Origin: Rhynchopus euleeides
Lineage: Eukaryota > Euglenozoa > Diplonemea > Diplonemida > Diplonemidae
Direction of reading: 5' to 3'
Assembly: GCA_963210315.1 (NCBI GenBank)
Contig: OY723321.1
Location: 1,042,771 to 1,106,770, forward strand
DNA: 64,000 nucleotides
This document shows, in pieces, positions 19,553 through 31,468 of the stretch. The stretch's first letter is position 1. Every line of letters starts with the position of its first letter. A program made the position numbers and the translations under genes. Below the pieces are notes generated by a model. That model worked only from the letters and a program-made list of their open reading frames with translations. It had not been told where the DNA came from and searched no databases.

Positions 19553-22500
19553 CGAAAACGCAAGGGGAGGTGGCTGGCTGAATCACACGCAGTCCGCACA
19601 AGCACCCCCCGTTTTGTCGGACCGCTTTTTTCTGCGGTCTGCGAAGACTGTTCCCGGCCTTGTTGATTGTGTGCTCTGTTAAGTTTCCCGTGAAGCAAAG
19701 GCAAAATCGCGACCTTCCCGTGCTGGTTGAAACGGTGTGCTCGGCGCACGCCGTTTCAGTATTTCTCGTTATCCGTCATACTTGTGCGTGTTTGTCTGTG
19801 TGAAGTCTTGATTTTTTTTATCCGTCAGGTGGATCACCGGGTGGGGAGAGATCCGGTGTGAGGCACTTGAGTGCGACCAGGTGGGCAGGGAACATGGGGG
19901 CGGGGGGCCTCAAATCCCTCTCACTCTCGCTTCTCTCTGCTGCTCTCTATTTTTTAGGACGGGTGTGTCCAATGGTAATAATGTCTTGCCAAGGTTCATG
20001 CCAGCGCAGTTTGATTGGGTCTGAGAGTCTTCTGTCTGCTGTGAGTGAGTCACACCCACATCGGGTAAGCGCATGCGGTTCGGCACCACATACGCACACA
20101 ACAGCGAATGAACAGTCGGGCGTTTCGCGTTTTCTTCCGCATCCTGTGTTATTACATGGTGCCTGCATACACGGTGTACTCCATCCCGACCCCGAGGAGT
20201 TCTACCCCCCCCCCCCTCCTAGTAATACCTTGCGGGCTGAATCGTGTATCGCTCAAAATTCACAAAAAAGTGATAGTTGTCGTGAACGCCACTGCTTGGT
20301 TGTCTCGTACGCCAAGTTGGTGACGTCGCCCTCAGTTTCGCCTATTGAGGAAGGGCGAATGTTTGGTGTCAGTTTGATATTTTCGGCATAGCCCAGCTGG
20401 GGGAACTTTACGTGCCTTTTTTGGCTGGTGTCTTTTGACCCACCTTCACACCGCTTCATCAGACGGGGGGGGAGGGGGTGGATACAAAGAGTGCGTCTGT
20501 TTCCAACAAACTACAGTGCTCTCTTCATGAATGTGAATCACACATGTTGGTGACAGCTGGAGACATCCCCACCTGTATAGTGAACGGATCATTAGAAGCG
20601 AGAATCGGGCGATATGCGATCCCCCACCCCTCCCCCACACACCCCGCACTGTAGGCCTCCTCCCGAAAAGGGTCGCTCTACCCTGGAGCACACCGTGGCT
20701 GTCATCCCCCACCCCCTATCACCCCCACAACCCCCGCCCCTGTCTTTCTTTCTCTTTTTCTTCACACCCCACCTGTTCCCACTGTTCCCCACCCCCATTG
20801 CTGCTGATGGCAGAAGGCAGCCGCAGAAAACACCCCGACCCACCCACCCCCCCCCCCCCCCCCCCCCCCTCCCTCAGATTTTCGTACCTATCACCCCCCT
20901 CCCTCACACAGCGTGGTAGTCGGTTTTCTAGTCCTGTTGGCGACGAGACGTCGGGGGGGGGGGATGCCAATTGTTCGGGGGGGCTCTCGCGACCGGATGT
21001 GACTGGTGAGGAGAAAGTGGACCCACCCCCCCTCACTGACTGGTAGCGAGGGCCTCCCTTCGAAATCGTTCAATAATCTAGTCGGGCCGTCTGGAGTTGT
21101 CGCCATGGTGCGTTTTTTTTGCCCAAACAAGCTTGCTTGTCACAGCGAAAGAGTCAGTGGGAGCGTACCCGCGCGCAGTGTGTTTTGAGTGAGCAACACA
21201 AAACCACTTTATCACAGCAACGCCCTTCACAGGGGCCACAACACACTGCCGCTCGTGCGCACAAACAAAACCCGGACTCTTTTTTGGTGTATTTCTCTCT
21301 CTTGAGAGGCGAAAAAAATGCCGAAGGCTCACCGACAGCGAGGACCTCCCCTCTAGCTTGTTTGGTTTCGACTTGTCGGGCTCCCGGAATGTAGCCAACC
21401 ACGCCGTGCATGAGGATGGCATATATAGTGTGATCTTTTTGTACAATGGGGGATCCGTTCAACGGTAGTTCTTTTTTTCGATCGAATCAACACCGTGTTC
21501 CAAGGAAGAGGCCAGCAAGAAGGATAGGGATGGGGGGGGGGGGCATGGGTGCAATGGGATGGCACAATAGAAAAACATACTACGGGGCCTTCGGGGGTTG
21601 TGCTGGTAAGAACACGGGGGTTGGGTGAGGGGGCGGGGTTGGGGAGGGCGGGGGGGGGGGGGGAGTGGGGGGGGTGCACACGCCAGGCAGAGTCCTCGTG
21701 GGCCAGTCTGATATGTCATACTCTGGCCCGTCCTTTTATCCTATACATCAGGCTGGTTGGTCATCGATACTCAATTTGAGTCAAAAAAAAGTCGTGATTG
21801 AAACCAGGTTTGTGAAAAATTGTGGGATACAAACCCTACCCACACCCCCTCACACACATTTTTCTTGGATTTTGTAAACGGCAAGATCGCTGAGATCGCC
21901 GATATCATCTGCGCCTCGACGGGTTTTGGGATTTGGCAAGTTGGCGCCAATTTTCGCTCTGCAGAGATCACACGCTCGGTCGGGCAGTCTGGGCCAAATC
22001 GCAACCGAAACACAAGAGGTTTCAAGTCTTGGAAAGTCTCGCCCGAGCGCGATGTACCAACGTAAACGGGTGAGACCACATGCCATAAAAAACATCCGCA
22101 AAAAATGAATCAGGATGGTCCGTGAGACTCAAAAGAAAATGCCCCCTGGTGTCGTCTGCCTTGGACGTAGCTAGCCTGAGGTTCCATTGACCCCCCGTCA
22201 TGCCTGGTGATGAACCAGCGGGGAGAGGGGCGTATCACTGTTGGTTTGAAACGAGACGGGTGGTTTGCGCGGTGTTCGTGCCGTGTTTGCAACTCGCTGT
22301 CACAGATTGAAAGGAAGGGTAAGTTGGCCCGCAAAATGACAAAAGAGGCAGGCTGATGGCGGGGCAACACGCGGGAGGGGCCGAGTTTGATCGAACACCG
22401 AAATGTTTACGATTTTCCACCAACGGGTTCTATGGACCAAGTCGTGCAATGTGTTTGAGGAGCAACAGTCTATGCGGCACTACCCCAGGGAAGGTTCACC

Positions 22501-23055
22501 GATTCGTGAGCAGGGGATGCGCTTGATTTGGGACGAGAAGAGGTCTTCGTGAATCAGTATACTTCGGCAATCTCTGTGTTTTTCCAATAACATATGACTG
22601 GGAAACTCGCCGCTTCTCGAAAGACGTTCTGATGATCTCCGGTCGTTCCTCGGACTCCCATATGCCAGGGCCCAGTCAGATAATCCAAGTTCCCAGGCTC
22701 GGGGTCTTGTAACAGAGGAAACCCCGCAAGAAATATAGGAACTCTTTGAGATAGTAGTGCCGACGGCAAATGCAACAGCAAACAAAAAAAACGAGAATGA
22801 TAAATGGGGTTCATTCAACAGCCTGACAGTCGGTGATTGTCGAGGCCAAAAAAAATACAACTGCGACGAGGAAAATGGAGCAGACACGCGGACGGACCCG
22901 TCCCCCCGCCCCCCCTTTTCCAAATCGACCCGTCACCCGGGTCAGCGACGGGCTTGCCGATATGTTTGGTTCATTGCGGTTCCTCTTTTGTGTGTGGCGA
23001 TGCCTGCTTCTCATCACACACCCCTCCTAGCAGGCTGTCAACGACACCAATCATA

Positions 23056-25440
23056 ATGTCGAGCCGCGTTCACATTGCAGGCGGCCAGCCTATCACCTTC
23101 AGCTTCGGGGGTGATGGCAGCGTGGCGGTGAACCTGCCGACCGGGAAGCTGCCTGTGACACCTTCGGAGCCGCCGACGCCTGCCCCTCCTGCGCCTGTGG
23201 AGGAGAAGCCGGAGAACAAGGACCACTCGTTCGACAACCCGAGGGACATGAGTGAGTTGGTGCCCAGCGACAAGCAGTCGTGGAACAGCGGTGGCACGGC
23301 CCACCTCCTCCCGATGGAGCGCAAGAAGGCTTCCTTCAAGGTGGGTGACATGACGGAGTCGATCTACGGCGGGAAGGAGAACGTTGACAAGCGGAAGTTT
23401 GTCCTGGCCCCGTCCAAGAAGTGGAGTCTCCGTCCCCTGGAGAAGTACAACATGTCGCGCGAGGAGCTGATGGCCGCGCACTTCCGCGACTTCATCGGGA
23501 TCCACAAGTCCTTCACCGGGAAGGGGTACCGCCCGTCCCCCGAGGAGACGGCGTGGATGAGTGCCAGCAGCATCAACAGCGGGGCGCTGACGACGCACAT
23601 GGGGCTGTTCCTCCCCACCCTTGTGGCCCAGACCAACACCGCACAGCAGCTGCAGTGGCTGCCGCGTGTCATGAAGTTCCAGATTGTCGGGGCGTACGCC
23701 CAGACGGAGCTGGGGCACGGCAGCAATGTGCGTGGGCTCCAAACGACTGCGACCTACGATGTGGACACCGAGGAGTTCATCCTCGACACCCCGACCCTCC
23801 AGTCGATGAAGTTCTGGAACTCTGGGGCGGGTCTGGCGTCGACCCACGCCACAGTGTACGCACAGCTGCTGATCAAGGGGAAGTGCTACGGCGTGCACGT
23901 CTTCTTCGTGCAGCTGCGCGACGAGTTCCACAAGACCCTTCCCAACATCGAGATCGGGGACTGCGGCAACAAGCTTGGGGACAACGGGATCGACTGCGGG
24001 TACATCCGCTTCAAGCAGCTGCGCATCCCCCGCGAGCACATGCTGGCGCGCAAGTCGCAGGTGCTGAAGGACGGGACGTACGTCAAGAACAAGGTGAAGG
24101 AGGGGGAGGACCCGAAGGCTGCTGAGCGTCTGCAGTACATGACCATGCTCACCGCACGTGCCAACATGATCGGCATCTCTGCCGGCAAGCTGGCAATGGC
24201 CTGCACGACTGCCGTGCGGTACAGCTGCGTGAGGCAGCAGGGCTTCGCCATCACGGACAGCGCACAGACCTACGAGTCCCCCGAGAAGCAGATCATCGAC
24301 TACCAGATGCAGCACTACCGCCTGATGAAGAACACGGCCCTGTCCTACGCCATCCAGTTCTCTTCGCGCTGGATGATGATGCGCTTCACGCAGCTCAGCA
24401 AGGGGCTGTGGAAGGTGGGCTTCGACGAGCCCGAGGAGAAGAAGGAGGGCGAGACGGAGGACGAGGGCACCGACCTCCCCGAGATCCACGCCAGCGCCGC
24501 AGGCCTCAAGGGGCTGTGCTGCCGCCTGGCGGCAGACGGCATGGAGGACTGCCGCAAGTGCTGCGGCGGGCACGGCTACGTCCTGGCATCGGGGATCGCA
24601 GGGACGTGGTCTGACTACGTGTGGCAGGCGACGGCAGAGGGCGACCTGGTGGTGATGATGCTGCAGACCGCCCGCTTCCTCGTCAAGTCCCTCGGCGCGG
24701 CACGCAAGGGCGAGACCCTGTCGGGCATGATGGAGTACCTGCGCCCCTTCGGCAACCCCAGCTTCAACCCGCTCAACTCGGCACCTGCGAAGGCGACCAA
24801 CGCCCCGCAGTTCCGCAACCTCGCCAACCTGCAGGAGCTGCTGAAGCAGCGCGCCCTGGTCAGCCTGTTCCGTGCCGACCGCATCCTCGCAGACCACGTG
24901 TCTCGTGGTTCCACACCCGACCAGGCCTGGCAGGCCAGCAGCCTGAGCCTGGTGCAGGCGGCGGAGCGCCACTGCTACTACTTCATGTTCGCAAAGTTCC
25001 TCGAGACGGTGAACATGACGGAGAAGGCGGATGTCAAGCGCGCCCTGAGCTCTGTCTGCGCAATGTACGGCCTCACGCAGATCGTCGAGGGCAACGGCTG
25101 GGGCGGCATCATCGACGGTCGCGACGCGGAGCTGGCGGAGACCTGCATCACCGAGGTGCTCAACGAGCTGCGCCCGGAGGCTGTGACCCTGGTGGACGCC
25201 TTCGACATCCCTGACCGTGTGCTCAACTCTGCGCTGGGCCGCTACGACGGCAACGTCTACGAGGAGCTGTACAAGCATGCGCGTGACACCCCCCTCAACG
25301 AGACTGGCCCCTTCGCCGGGTACTACGAGTTCGTCCGCCCCCACCTTGACCTGAAGTTCCTCGAGCTCCGTGGCGACGCCTCCAAGGGCCTGAAGAAGTC
25401 GATGGCACCCCGTGGCAAGAAGAGCCGCGCCAAGCTGTAG
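23056..25440 (+). CDS. Peroxisomal acyl-CoA oxidase
   Basis: 794 residues, an FAD enzyme that oxidises acyl-CoA to trans-2-enoyl-CoA and makes H2O2, the first step of peroxisomal beta-oxidation. Family landmarks are the acyl-CoA oxidase N-terminal helices (about 125-155), GAYAQTELGHGSNVRGL (about 213-230, flavin/substrate region), the middle beta domain with GDCGNKLGDNGIDCGYIRF (about 300-320), CRKCCGGHGY (about 498-507) and WQATAEGDLVVMMLQTAR (about 522-540) carrying the expected catalytic Glu. The C-terminus is SRAKL, an AKL-type PTS1 import signal. The first ~100 residues are an extra, Pro-rich extension not typical of the family. The start is the ATG at 23056; the frame is open upstream, but the acceptor-like pyrimidine tract and AG lie just before this ATG. 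There is no intron. A codon-repeat helix (EEKKEGETEDEGTD) near 457-471 is a local insertion. Confidence 0.93.
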   Translation: MSSRVHIAGGQPITFSFGGDGSVAVNLPTGKLPVTPSEPPTPAPPAPVEEKPENKDHSFDNPRDMSELVPSDKQSWNSGGTAHLLPMERKKASFKVGDMTESIYGGKENVDKRKFVLAPSKKWSLRPLEKYNMSREELMAAHFRDFIGIHKSFTGKGYRPSPEETAWMSASSINSGALTTHMGLFLPTLVAQTNTAQQLQWLPRVMKFQIVGAYAQTELGHGSNVRGLQTTATYDVDTEEFILDTPTLQSMKFWNSGAGLASTHATVYAQLLIKGKCYGVHVFFVQLRDEFHKTLPNIEIGDCGNKLGDNGIDCGYIRFKQLRIPREHMLARKSQVLKDGTYVKNKVKEGEDPKAAERLQYMTMLTARANMIGISAGKLAMACTTAVRYSCVRQQGFAITDSAQTYESPEKQIIDYQMQHYRLMKNTALSYAIQFSSRWMMMRFTQLSKGLWKVGFDEPEEKKEGETEDEGTDLPEIHASAAGLKGLCCRLAADGMEDCRKCCGGHGYVLASGIAGTWSDYVWQATAEGDLVVMMLQTARFLVKSLGAARKGETLSGMMEYLRPFGNPSFNPLNSAPAKATNAPQFRNLANLQELLKQRALVSLFRADRILADHVSRGSTPDQAWQASSLSLVQAAERHCYYFMFAKFLETVNMTEKADVKRALSSVCAMYGLTQIVEGNGWGGIIDGRDAELAETCITEVLNELRPEAVTLVDAFDIPDRVLNSALGRYDGNVYEELYKHARDTPLNETGPFAGYYEFVRPHLDLKFLELRGDASKGLKKSMAPRGKKSRAKL

Positions 25441-28245
25441 AGCGGGTCGAGGCCAGGGAGTTGTCCATCCGTGCCGACGCGTTCTCTTTCAGCTCTCAGT
25501 TGCCCCTGTTTTGTTCTGCGCGTGGTTGTGATCCGTGTTGTGTGGATACGGGGGGGGGGGGGGTGAGGAGGGGTGCGTGTGTGTGGGAGAGATGGCCCCT
25601 GCTGCTGCAAAGTGGCTGCTGCTGAGGCCCCGTTCCTCGCCCCACCCCGCCCCCCCGCCCCCTTGGGGTTCTTTCTTTTCCGTTTCAGACTTTCTCCGCT
25701 TCCCCCCCCCCCGCGATTCTCGCTGTTGAGTTTGATTCTTGCTTTATTGTTGGCAGAACAAACGCGATTTTCTAACTAAAAAATAAGGCTCGCGGCAGCC
25801 GGTATTCCTGCACACAGCAACACTGGCAGGAACCATTTGCAAACAAAGAAGTCTATTTTTTCCCGACACACACAAGGCACCTGGGGCACTGGGTGCCCCT
25901 TTCACACACCTACACACACAGCCCCCTTGTCCTCTGCACTCAATGTACATTACCCTGTGGGATCGCTGAGGATTCTCGGCTTTCTCTCGTGTGTCTGCCT
26001 TTTGCAGGGGGCTGCGTATCAGAGGGGGGTCGCGTCCAGAGTCCGCTCGGTGCGTCCCTGCATTGAACAAAACAAAACTTGAAAACGAGAAGGCATTCGG
26101 AGTGGCCTTCTTCGCGGTGTTCCAACACCGGCCAGGCTGCAGCGCGGTGTCAAGAATTGAAACAAAACTTGAAAAAGGGCCCGAAAGTCCAGCAACTCTC
26201 TTCAAAGTGCAACCCGACACCGGCAGTTGCCTTATGTTATGCCTGTTCGTCCGCAGGGAGAAGCCAGGAATTGCCTGGAGGCCACCTTCCGGCCAACACC
26301 CCACCACACCCACACCCACCCCCACGCCGCCTCGACTCGGATGCGATGCTTGGTTACTCTTATCGGAGTGGACGGAATAGGACAGTGGCCTGATTCCCGG
26401 GGGTTAAAGCCGCCTGACGCCTGCACGTGGCGCCCCTGCTAATCCCCTCGCATTGCACTGCGCGGGGGGTGAACAGAGTCAGCGGTTGGGTGGCTACCTC
26501 GGTGCTGAAATGCCTTGTGCATGGAGCCGGAATAGCCGGGGTGGTGACCTGGTCTATGAAGGGGGAACCCTGAGCCCAAAGAACCGAGATCCCAAGACCT
26601 CCAATGGGGGCCGGGCGCCCCTCGTCCTGTGTCCTCCACGGCGACCCCCTGCGCGGGCTTCCGGGCCGGAGTAGCCCGCCTCCCTTCTGTCACAGACGGA
26701 GGTCAGACCACCGCAGTTGCGTCTCTGTTTCACACAGTGTAACGTACAGGTGGGAGTGGCCCTAGTACGTTCGGGACGCGTATAGGACTCGCACTACGTG
26801 GGGGGACGGGATGAAAGTCCGAAAAGGTTGGAAAAACGTAGGAGTGCATTACACACAATGTCTTCCCATGGGTAAAGACTAGCTAGTTACCCTCACTCCG
26901 CGTGGGATCCGGAAACCCTTCTTGAGCCACCGGGTCTCCTCACACTTTAGGGGGTGGCGCCCCAGGTTGCTAACCAGCGGCAGGTTTTTGCAGAGACCTA
27001 AGGGTGTCTCTTTTCCTCACCGCAGACAACCGTGTGTGGGAATCGTGTGTAGCCACTGTTTGGGTTCAGTGTCTGGGCATGCGTGGCGCTGGGCCCACTG
27101 GTCGTCACCTTTGCCGCTCGCCACGTAAAGTTGAATAAGGACAGTGGCCTGATTCCCGCTGCCATGCCTGCAGGGTCGGCATATCTGCAAGCCTTGTGTT
27201 GGTCCCGCCCCAGCTACCCTCCCCGTGGTCGAAGGGGGTGTAGCGGGGGGTGGGAGTTTGTCAACGCCTGGCCAGAGGGGCGCATCGGCAGCCTCAAGGT
27301 GGCACAGCCGCTTCAGCGGCGTGCCTGCCCTTTGCCTGCCTCCCCCCCGGCCCTGAGGCGGCTCCCCAACAATGAGGCCGGGATCAGCAAATGCCGCCCC
27401 CCCAGCTCAGGCATGGCGTGCTATATCGGGACCACTGCAGCTCCTCCTTCTTGTGTCTATTGTGACCGCATCCCCATTACAGCGTGTGCTACTGTGTTCT
27501 CCACTGCAGAAATGATTCCGCTGCCTGGGCGTCTTGCACGTCAGGCTGGTGGGCAATGCCAAAAAGATGTTCACGTGTGTGTGCTGTGTGTGGGATTCTT
27601 GAGGGGGGGTACACCCGCGTGTTGTGATTCTTTTTTCCCTGCGTTCCCATCTCCCCCCCCCCTCCCCGACAACCGCCAGGGCGGGCGCATCTCCCCTGCC
27701 AACTTCCTGTTGTTTTGGCCTGTGCATTTTTCACCTTGACGTTTGACTGCGGCCACGGGGCACAGCCATGCCGTGCTCCTCCACCCCGCCGTCGACCCAC
27801 TCCGGGAAATCGAAGCACCTTTCTTTCTGGTCCCGCTGTCCGTTTCGGGCGGCGGCAGGGACAGGTGTGTGCTGTTGTGTTGTTTTTACTGCCCCCGTTT
27901 ATCACCTCGCCTCCCAACACACCCTCTATAGTGGCACCCGGCTGTCTGGTTGTCACACGGCCTTTACTGCAGAACATGCCTTATATTTTGTGGAGTGTCT
28001 GTACTACTGTGGTGCCTCTTTTGTGGAGACAGCTTGCACACAGTGCAATATCCCGCATCTGTGCCAAGGCAACACTGCTGCACCGTGCAAAAAACCCGGC
28101 AGGGCTGTGTGTCTGGCTATACCCCAGATTCGCTCCCCCCTCGAAAAAGACAGCGTACCAGCTGGAGATCGGGGGGGGAGTGGCGGGGGAGTGTTTTGTT
28201 TCGACAGCCCTGCCCCAGAATGGGGCATGAGGTGGAAACAGGTGA

Positions 28246-28276
<31 letters not shown>

Positions 28277-28632
28277 CGGTGGGGGGGGGAAGGGAGGGGG
28301 GGGGAGAGCCACACCAACGGGTTGGAACACGCGTTGAGCGAACCAAAAAACAAAAAGTTCCAAAGGGATGGAGGGTTGAGGGCGGCACCGCCACCACACC
28401 CCCGCTCCCCCACAACCCCCCCCCCCCCCCCCTGCATGTTGAAGCTATACCTTTCCCTCGATTTCACTCCCCCCCACACCCCCTCCTCATGCTGTCCACC
28501 GCCTGACATCAAACGCCAACACCGCCAGGGTTCGGGTTCGGGTGTCTTGGCAAGGCAGCCCTGACTCCCCCCCCCCTCGGTGTGGGGTGCGCGGTCCCGC
28601 CGGGTGAGGGGGCCTGGGACCTGCCGTACACA
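25441..28632. other. Intergenic region with direct repeats
   Basis: No supported gene in 3.2 kb. A 20-base motif (GGACAGTGGCCTGATTCCCG) occurs at about 26380-26399 and about 27139-27158, bracketing some 760 bases rich in short complementary segments and lacking the C and T runs of the surrounding spacers. An AG-repeat lies at 28253-28274 and C runs at 28417-28432. Confidence 0.45.
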
Positions 28633-31468
28633 ATGGATCCGGGGAGCGTGTCCGATGTGCTCCTGCAACAGCCCTTGTTCTTTGCCGCTGTTGCCACGCC
28701 GCTGCTCGTGAAGCTGCTCTGCATTGTGAAGTACCGCGCCCCGGCAACCCCGTTCTCCGCAACACCACCCCCGACCCCCACGCCCGCCGCGAAGAAACCT
28801 GCCAAGCCGCAAAAACCGACCCCTCCCGCGGCTTCCCCCAAACCTGCGAAAACCCCTGCCTCACCTGACACCCCCGATACGCCCGAAAAGAAGAGAAGAC
28901 TTGTTTCCTTCAAGAACTTCTGCAGGGCTCTATATTGGATCAGTCTCCTCACATTCGCCGCACTCGCCTGCTCTATTGTATACGTTGTGGTGGAGTGGAA
29001 GGGGGCATCTGTCATCTTTCCCTCCCTTGCGGTGCTCTTTGTCACGGTGCGGTGGACCAACCGGCCTGCCATCATTCTAGACGCGCTCATCACAGTCGTG
29101 ATCATCTGCCTCCTCTCCGGGCTGTCAACACTGAGCAACGCCTCTATGGGGCAGAATGTGATTGTCAGCCTCGACCCCACACACCACCACGCCTGCCGGA
29201 CCATCCAAGAGGGAATCGACTCCGTCAGCGAAGGGGGTTCGATCCGCGTCTTCCCCGGGGTCTACACCGAGGAGGTTATAATCCAGAAGAACATCGTGCT
29301 GATGGGCGTGGGTGCATCTCCAGGCGACACGGTCCTCAAGCTGCCCGAAGGCCTGGCTCAGGCGGCCCGCAGCGTGGCCCCCACTGGGCAGTGCGCTGCG
29401 GAGGGCTGTAGGGGGGGCCACGACGGGGCTGTGATGAAGATCACATCCGATTCGATCATCCGGAACATCAGGCTGGAGGCGGCGTCCCCTTCAGCTTCCG
29501 CTTCAGCTTCTACCCCCGCGGCGCGCCGCGCCGGGGCGTCAGGCGGGTCGGGGAAAGGGGCTGCAGAGGGGCAGGAGGGTGAGACGGGGCAGGGCGGCTC
29601 GCTTCCCCTGGTGACGCCGTCTTCTGTGGAGGGTGGGTGTCGCCCGCTGGTCTACCTCGGGGATACGTTTCTGGGGGCCAGTCTGATCGATGTGGAGATT
29701 GCCTGCTCAGGCGTGTGCCTGCTCGGGATGGCCTCGCACCCCTTCCTGCAGCACGCCCTCGAGAATGTGACGTTTGTCGACGTGCTCGGTGCGGGGGGCG
29801 GGGTTGCCGGGGCCGAGTCCCTCGGGGAGAAGGCGACGGTGACTACGCGGATCGACACCCACATGCAGGGCATCAACGTGCAGGGCGAGAGGGTGTTTGG
29901 CTGCATCACCTCGCCCTCCGTCGCCTCCGCCCTCGCCTCCCTCTCGAAACATACGGAGGCGCACACCGCGACAACGGTCCTGCTGCTGAAGTGGATCGAC
30001 GTGTCAGCCCACTGGGCTGTCGAGGCATACAAATTCTCGAAGGACCACGTCTTCCCCGTGCTCCTCGACTACTGGGAGGTCGCGAAGGTGGGGCTGGACG
30101 TTGTCGCGATGTGGGGTGCCTCCTTCCTCTGCGGGATCACCAACACCAACGCGCTGTGCCCTTCTGTGGGCCCCATCGAGCCGATGTACACATTCGGGAG
30201 ATCTCTGTATGACTTCATCGGAGTCTTCTTCGTCCAGCTGTACCACTACGTCGCCCTGCTGATGTCGCGCATTGCAGATGGGCTCCTCTTCCTTGTGGAG
30301 AATGCGCTGCTGCCTTGCGTGGCCTCCGTCATGCAGACTGTGCCGCTGCTTGGTTGGTCCATCCTCAGCCACTACCTCCTGTCGTCGCAGGTGATCCAGG
30401 TGGGCGTGCACATTGCGTGGCTCATCGGCACCGCGGCGTACTCCTTCTCCGGGAACTGGTCCTCCCTCTTTGGAGGGGGCATGTTCCTCGCCACCATCGA
30501 GATCAGCAAGAACCTGCCCACCCTTGTGCCGCTCGCAGTATGTCCACCCCTTTATTCTGCTGGGAGGGGGGAGGAGAGGGGGCGGCGGGAGTTGTTGATT
30601 CTGATTCTTGTTTTCTTGTTTTCGATGGTCGCACCCACCCACCCACCCACCCAAACCCACAAACAGGTGGAGTATCTGATGTCGCTGTTCGTTATCTTCA
30701 GCGTGTGGGGCGTGCTGCCGATCCTGCTCCCTTTTGTTCATGTCTACGGTATGCCTTCAGTGGGTTCCCCGCAAACCCCTTGTTCCCCTTTCTGCTTGCA
30801 GTGCAGGGATAGGGGTCATAATCACACACACACACGTGAATCTTTTTATATTAGTGTAGACACACGCCGAGCACTTGCTCTTGATGTGATCTCCACTGTC
30901 ACACACACACGGGGGGTGGGCTAGGACCCGTGCAGGGTTAACCCACCTAAAAAGTGATCAACACACACACGCCCTTTCTCTCCTCCGCAGTCACGATGCT
31001 GGTTGTGCACGTCGGTGTTCCCATCCAGGGGAATTACTCTCTGCTCAAGCGATTTGCCAACGGGAAGTACGACAAACGGATCTACCATGTCCTGATGTTC
31101 TTCGTGCGTGCAGTCGTGTCGCTCCAACCCAGTGCGGTATGTAACGAGAGGTGCCTTGCCCCCTCCTCGACCCCATCACCCGCCGTTCCTCGGTTTTGCA
31201 GTGTTCTTTTTTTTGCTCTGGCCGGCCGACCCTCCCCCACTCCACCACCGCCCCGTTTGCACAGGTCTTCAGCATCACGTTCCTCCTTCTGGGTGCGCTG
31301 CGCATGCTCGCACGCTCTGATTCAGAGGAGAAGAAGCCCGCGGAGGAGGACCCGAAGGCTTTGAAGTCTGCCCCGACACCTACTGTGGCCAAGCCGCCAC
31401 AGGGAGACGCCGGCAAGACCTCTCAGGATGCAGAGAAGAAGACATCGGAAGGCGTGGGCAAGAAGTAG
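28633..31468 (+). CDS. Multi-pass membrane protein with parallel beta-helix domain, four exons
   Basis: Exons 28633-30537, 30667-30748, 30991-31136 and 31265-31468 join in frame to 778 residues. A hydrophobic helix (about 13-32) is followed by a Pro/Ala/Lys-rich linker (36-90) and three close hydrophobic helices (about 98-163). From about 174 the sequence HHACRTIQEGIDSVSEGGSIRVFPGVYTEEVIIQ has the look of a pectinesterase/DUF1565-type right-handed beta-helix, continuing with an Ala/Ser/Gly-rich insertion (about 285-325) to about residue 400. The second half contains several further hydrophobic segments (for example VHIAWLIGTAAYSF, YLMSLFVIFSVWGVLPILLPFV, FSITFLLLGALRML) and ends in a Lys/Glu/Pro-rich tail. 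I do not recognise the family and no catalytic residues can be claimed. Membrane anchorage with an exposed carbohydrate-type fold is the reasonable inference. Confidence 0.8.
30538..30666 (+). other. Intron 1 of membrane protein gene
   Basis: GTATGTCC...AAACAG, 129 nt, phase 0. Confidence 0.8.
30749..30990 (+). other. Intron 2 of membrane protein gene
   Basis: GTATGCCT...CCGCAG, 242 nt, phase 1; contains CA repeats. Confidence 0.75.
31137..31264 (+). other. Intron 3 of membrane protein gene
   Basis: GTATGTAA...GCACAG, 128 nt, phase 0; pyrimidine-rich 3' part. Confidence 0.8.

Larger units (their letters stand above)
18165..23055. other. Long gene-free region
   Basis: No supported gene in 4.9 kb; open frames are short, low-complexity or without recognisable domains. 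It contains a dispersed repeat (18173-18345), hairpins (18380-18415 and 19431-19552), long C or G runs (20843-20872, 20949-20961 and 21647-21680) and a second copy of the 2564-type repeat at about 21125-21330. A pyrimidine tract ending CCTCCTAGCAG (about 23020-23035) precedes the acyl-CoA oxidase ATG. Confidence 0.5.

Noticed and set aside
23038..25344. 768-residue open frame on the minus strand opposite acyl-CoA oxidase
   Set aside because: It is an antisense shadow of a GC-rich gene; composition is dominated by H, L, V and R and it contains no domain, while the + strand encodes a clear enzyme.
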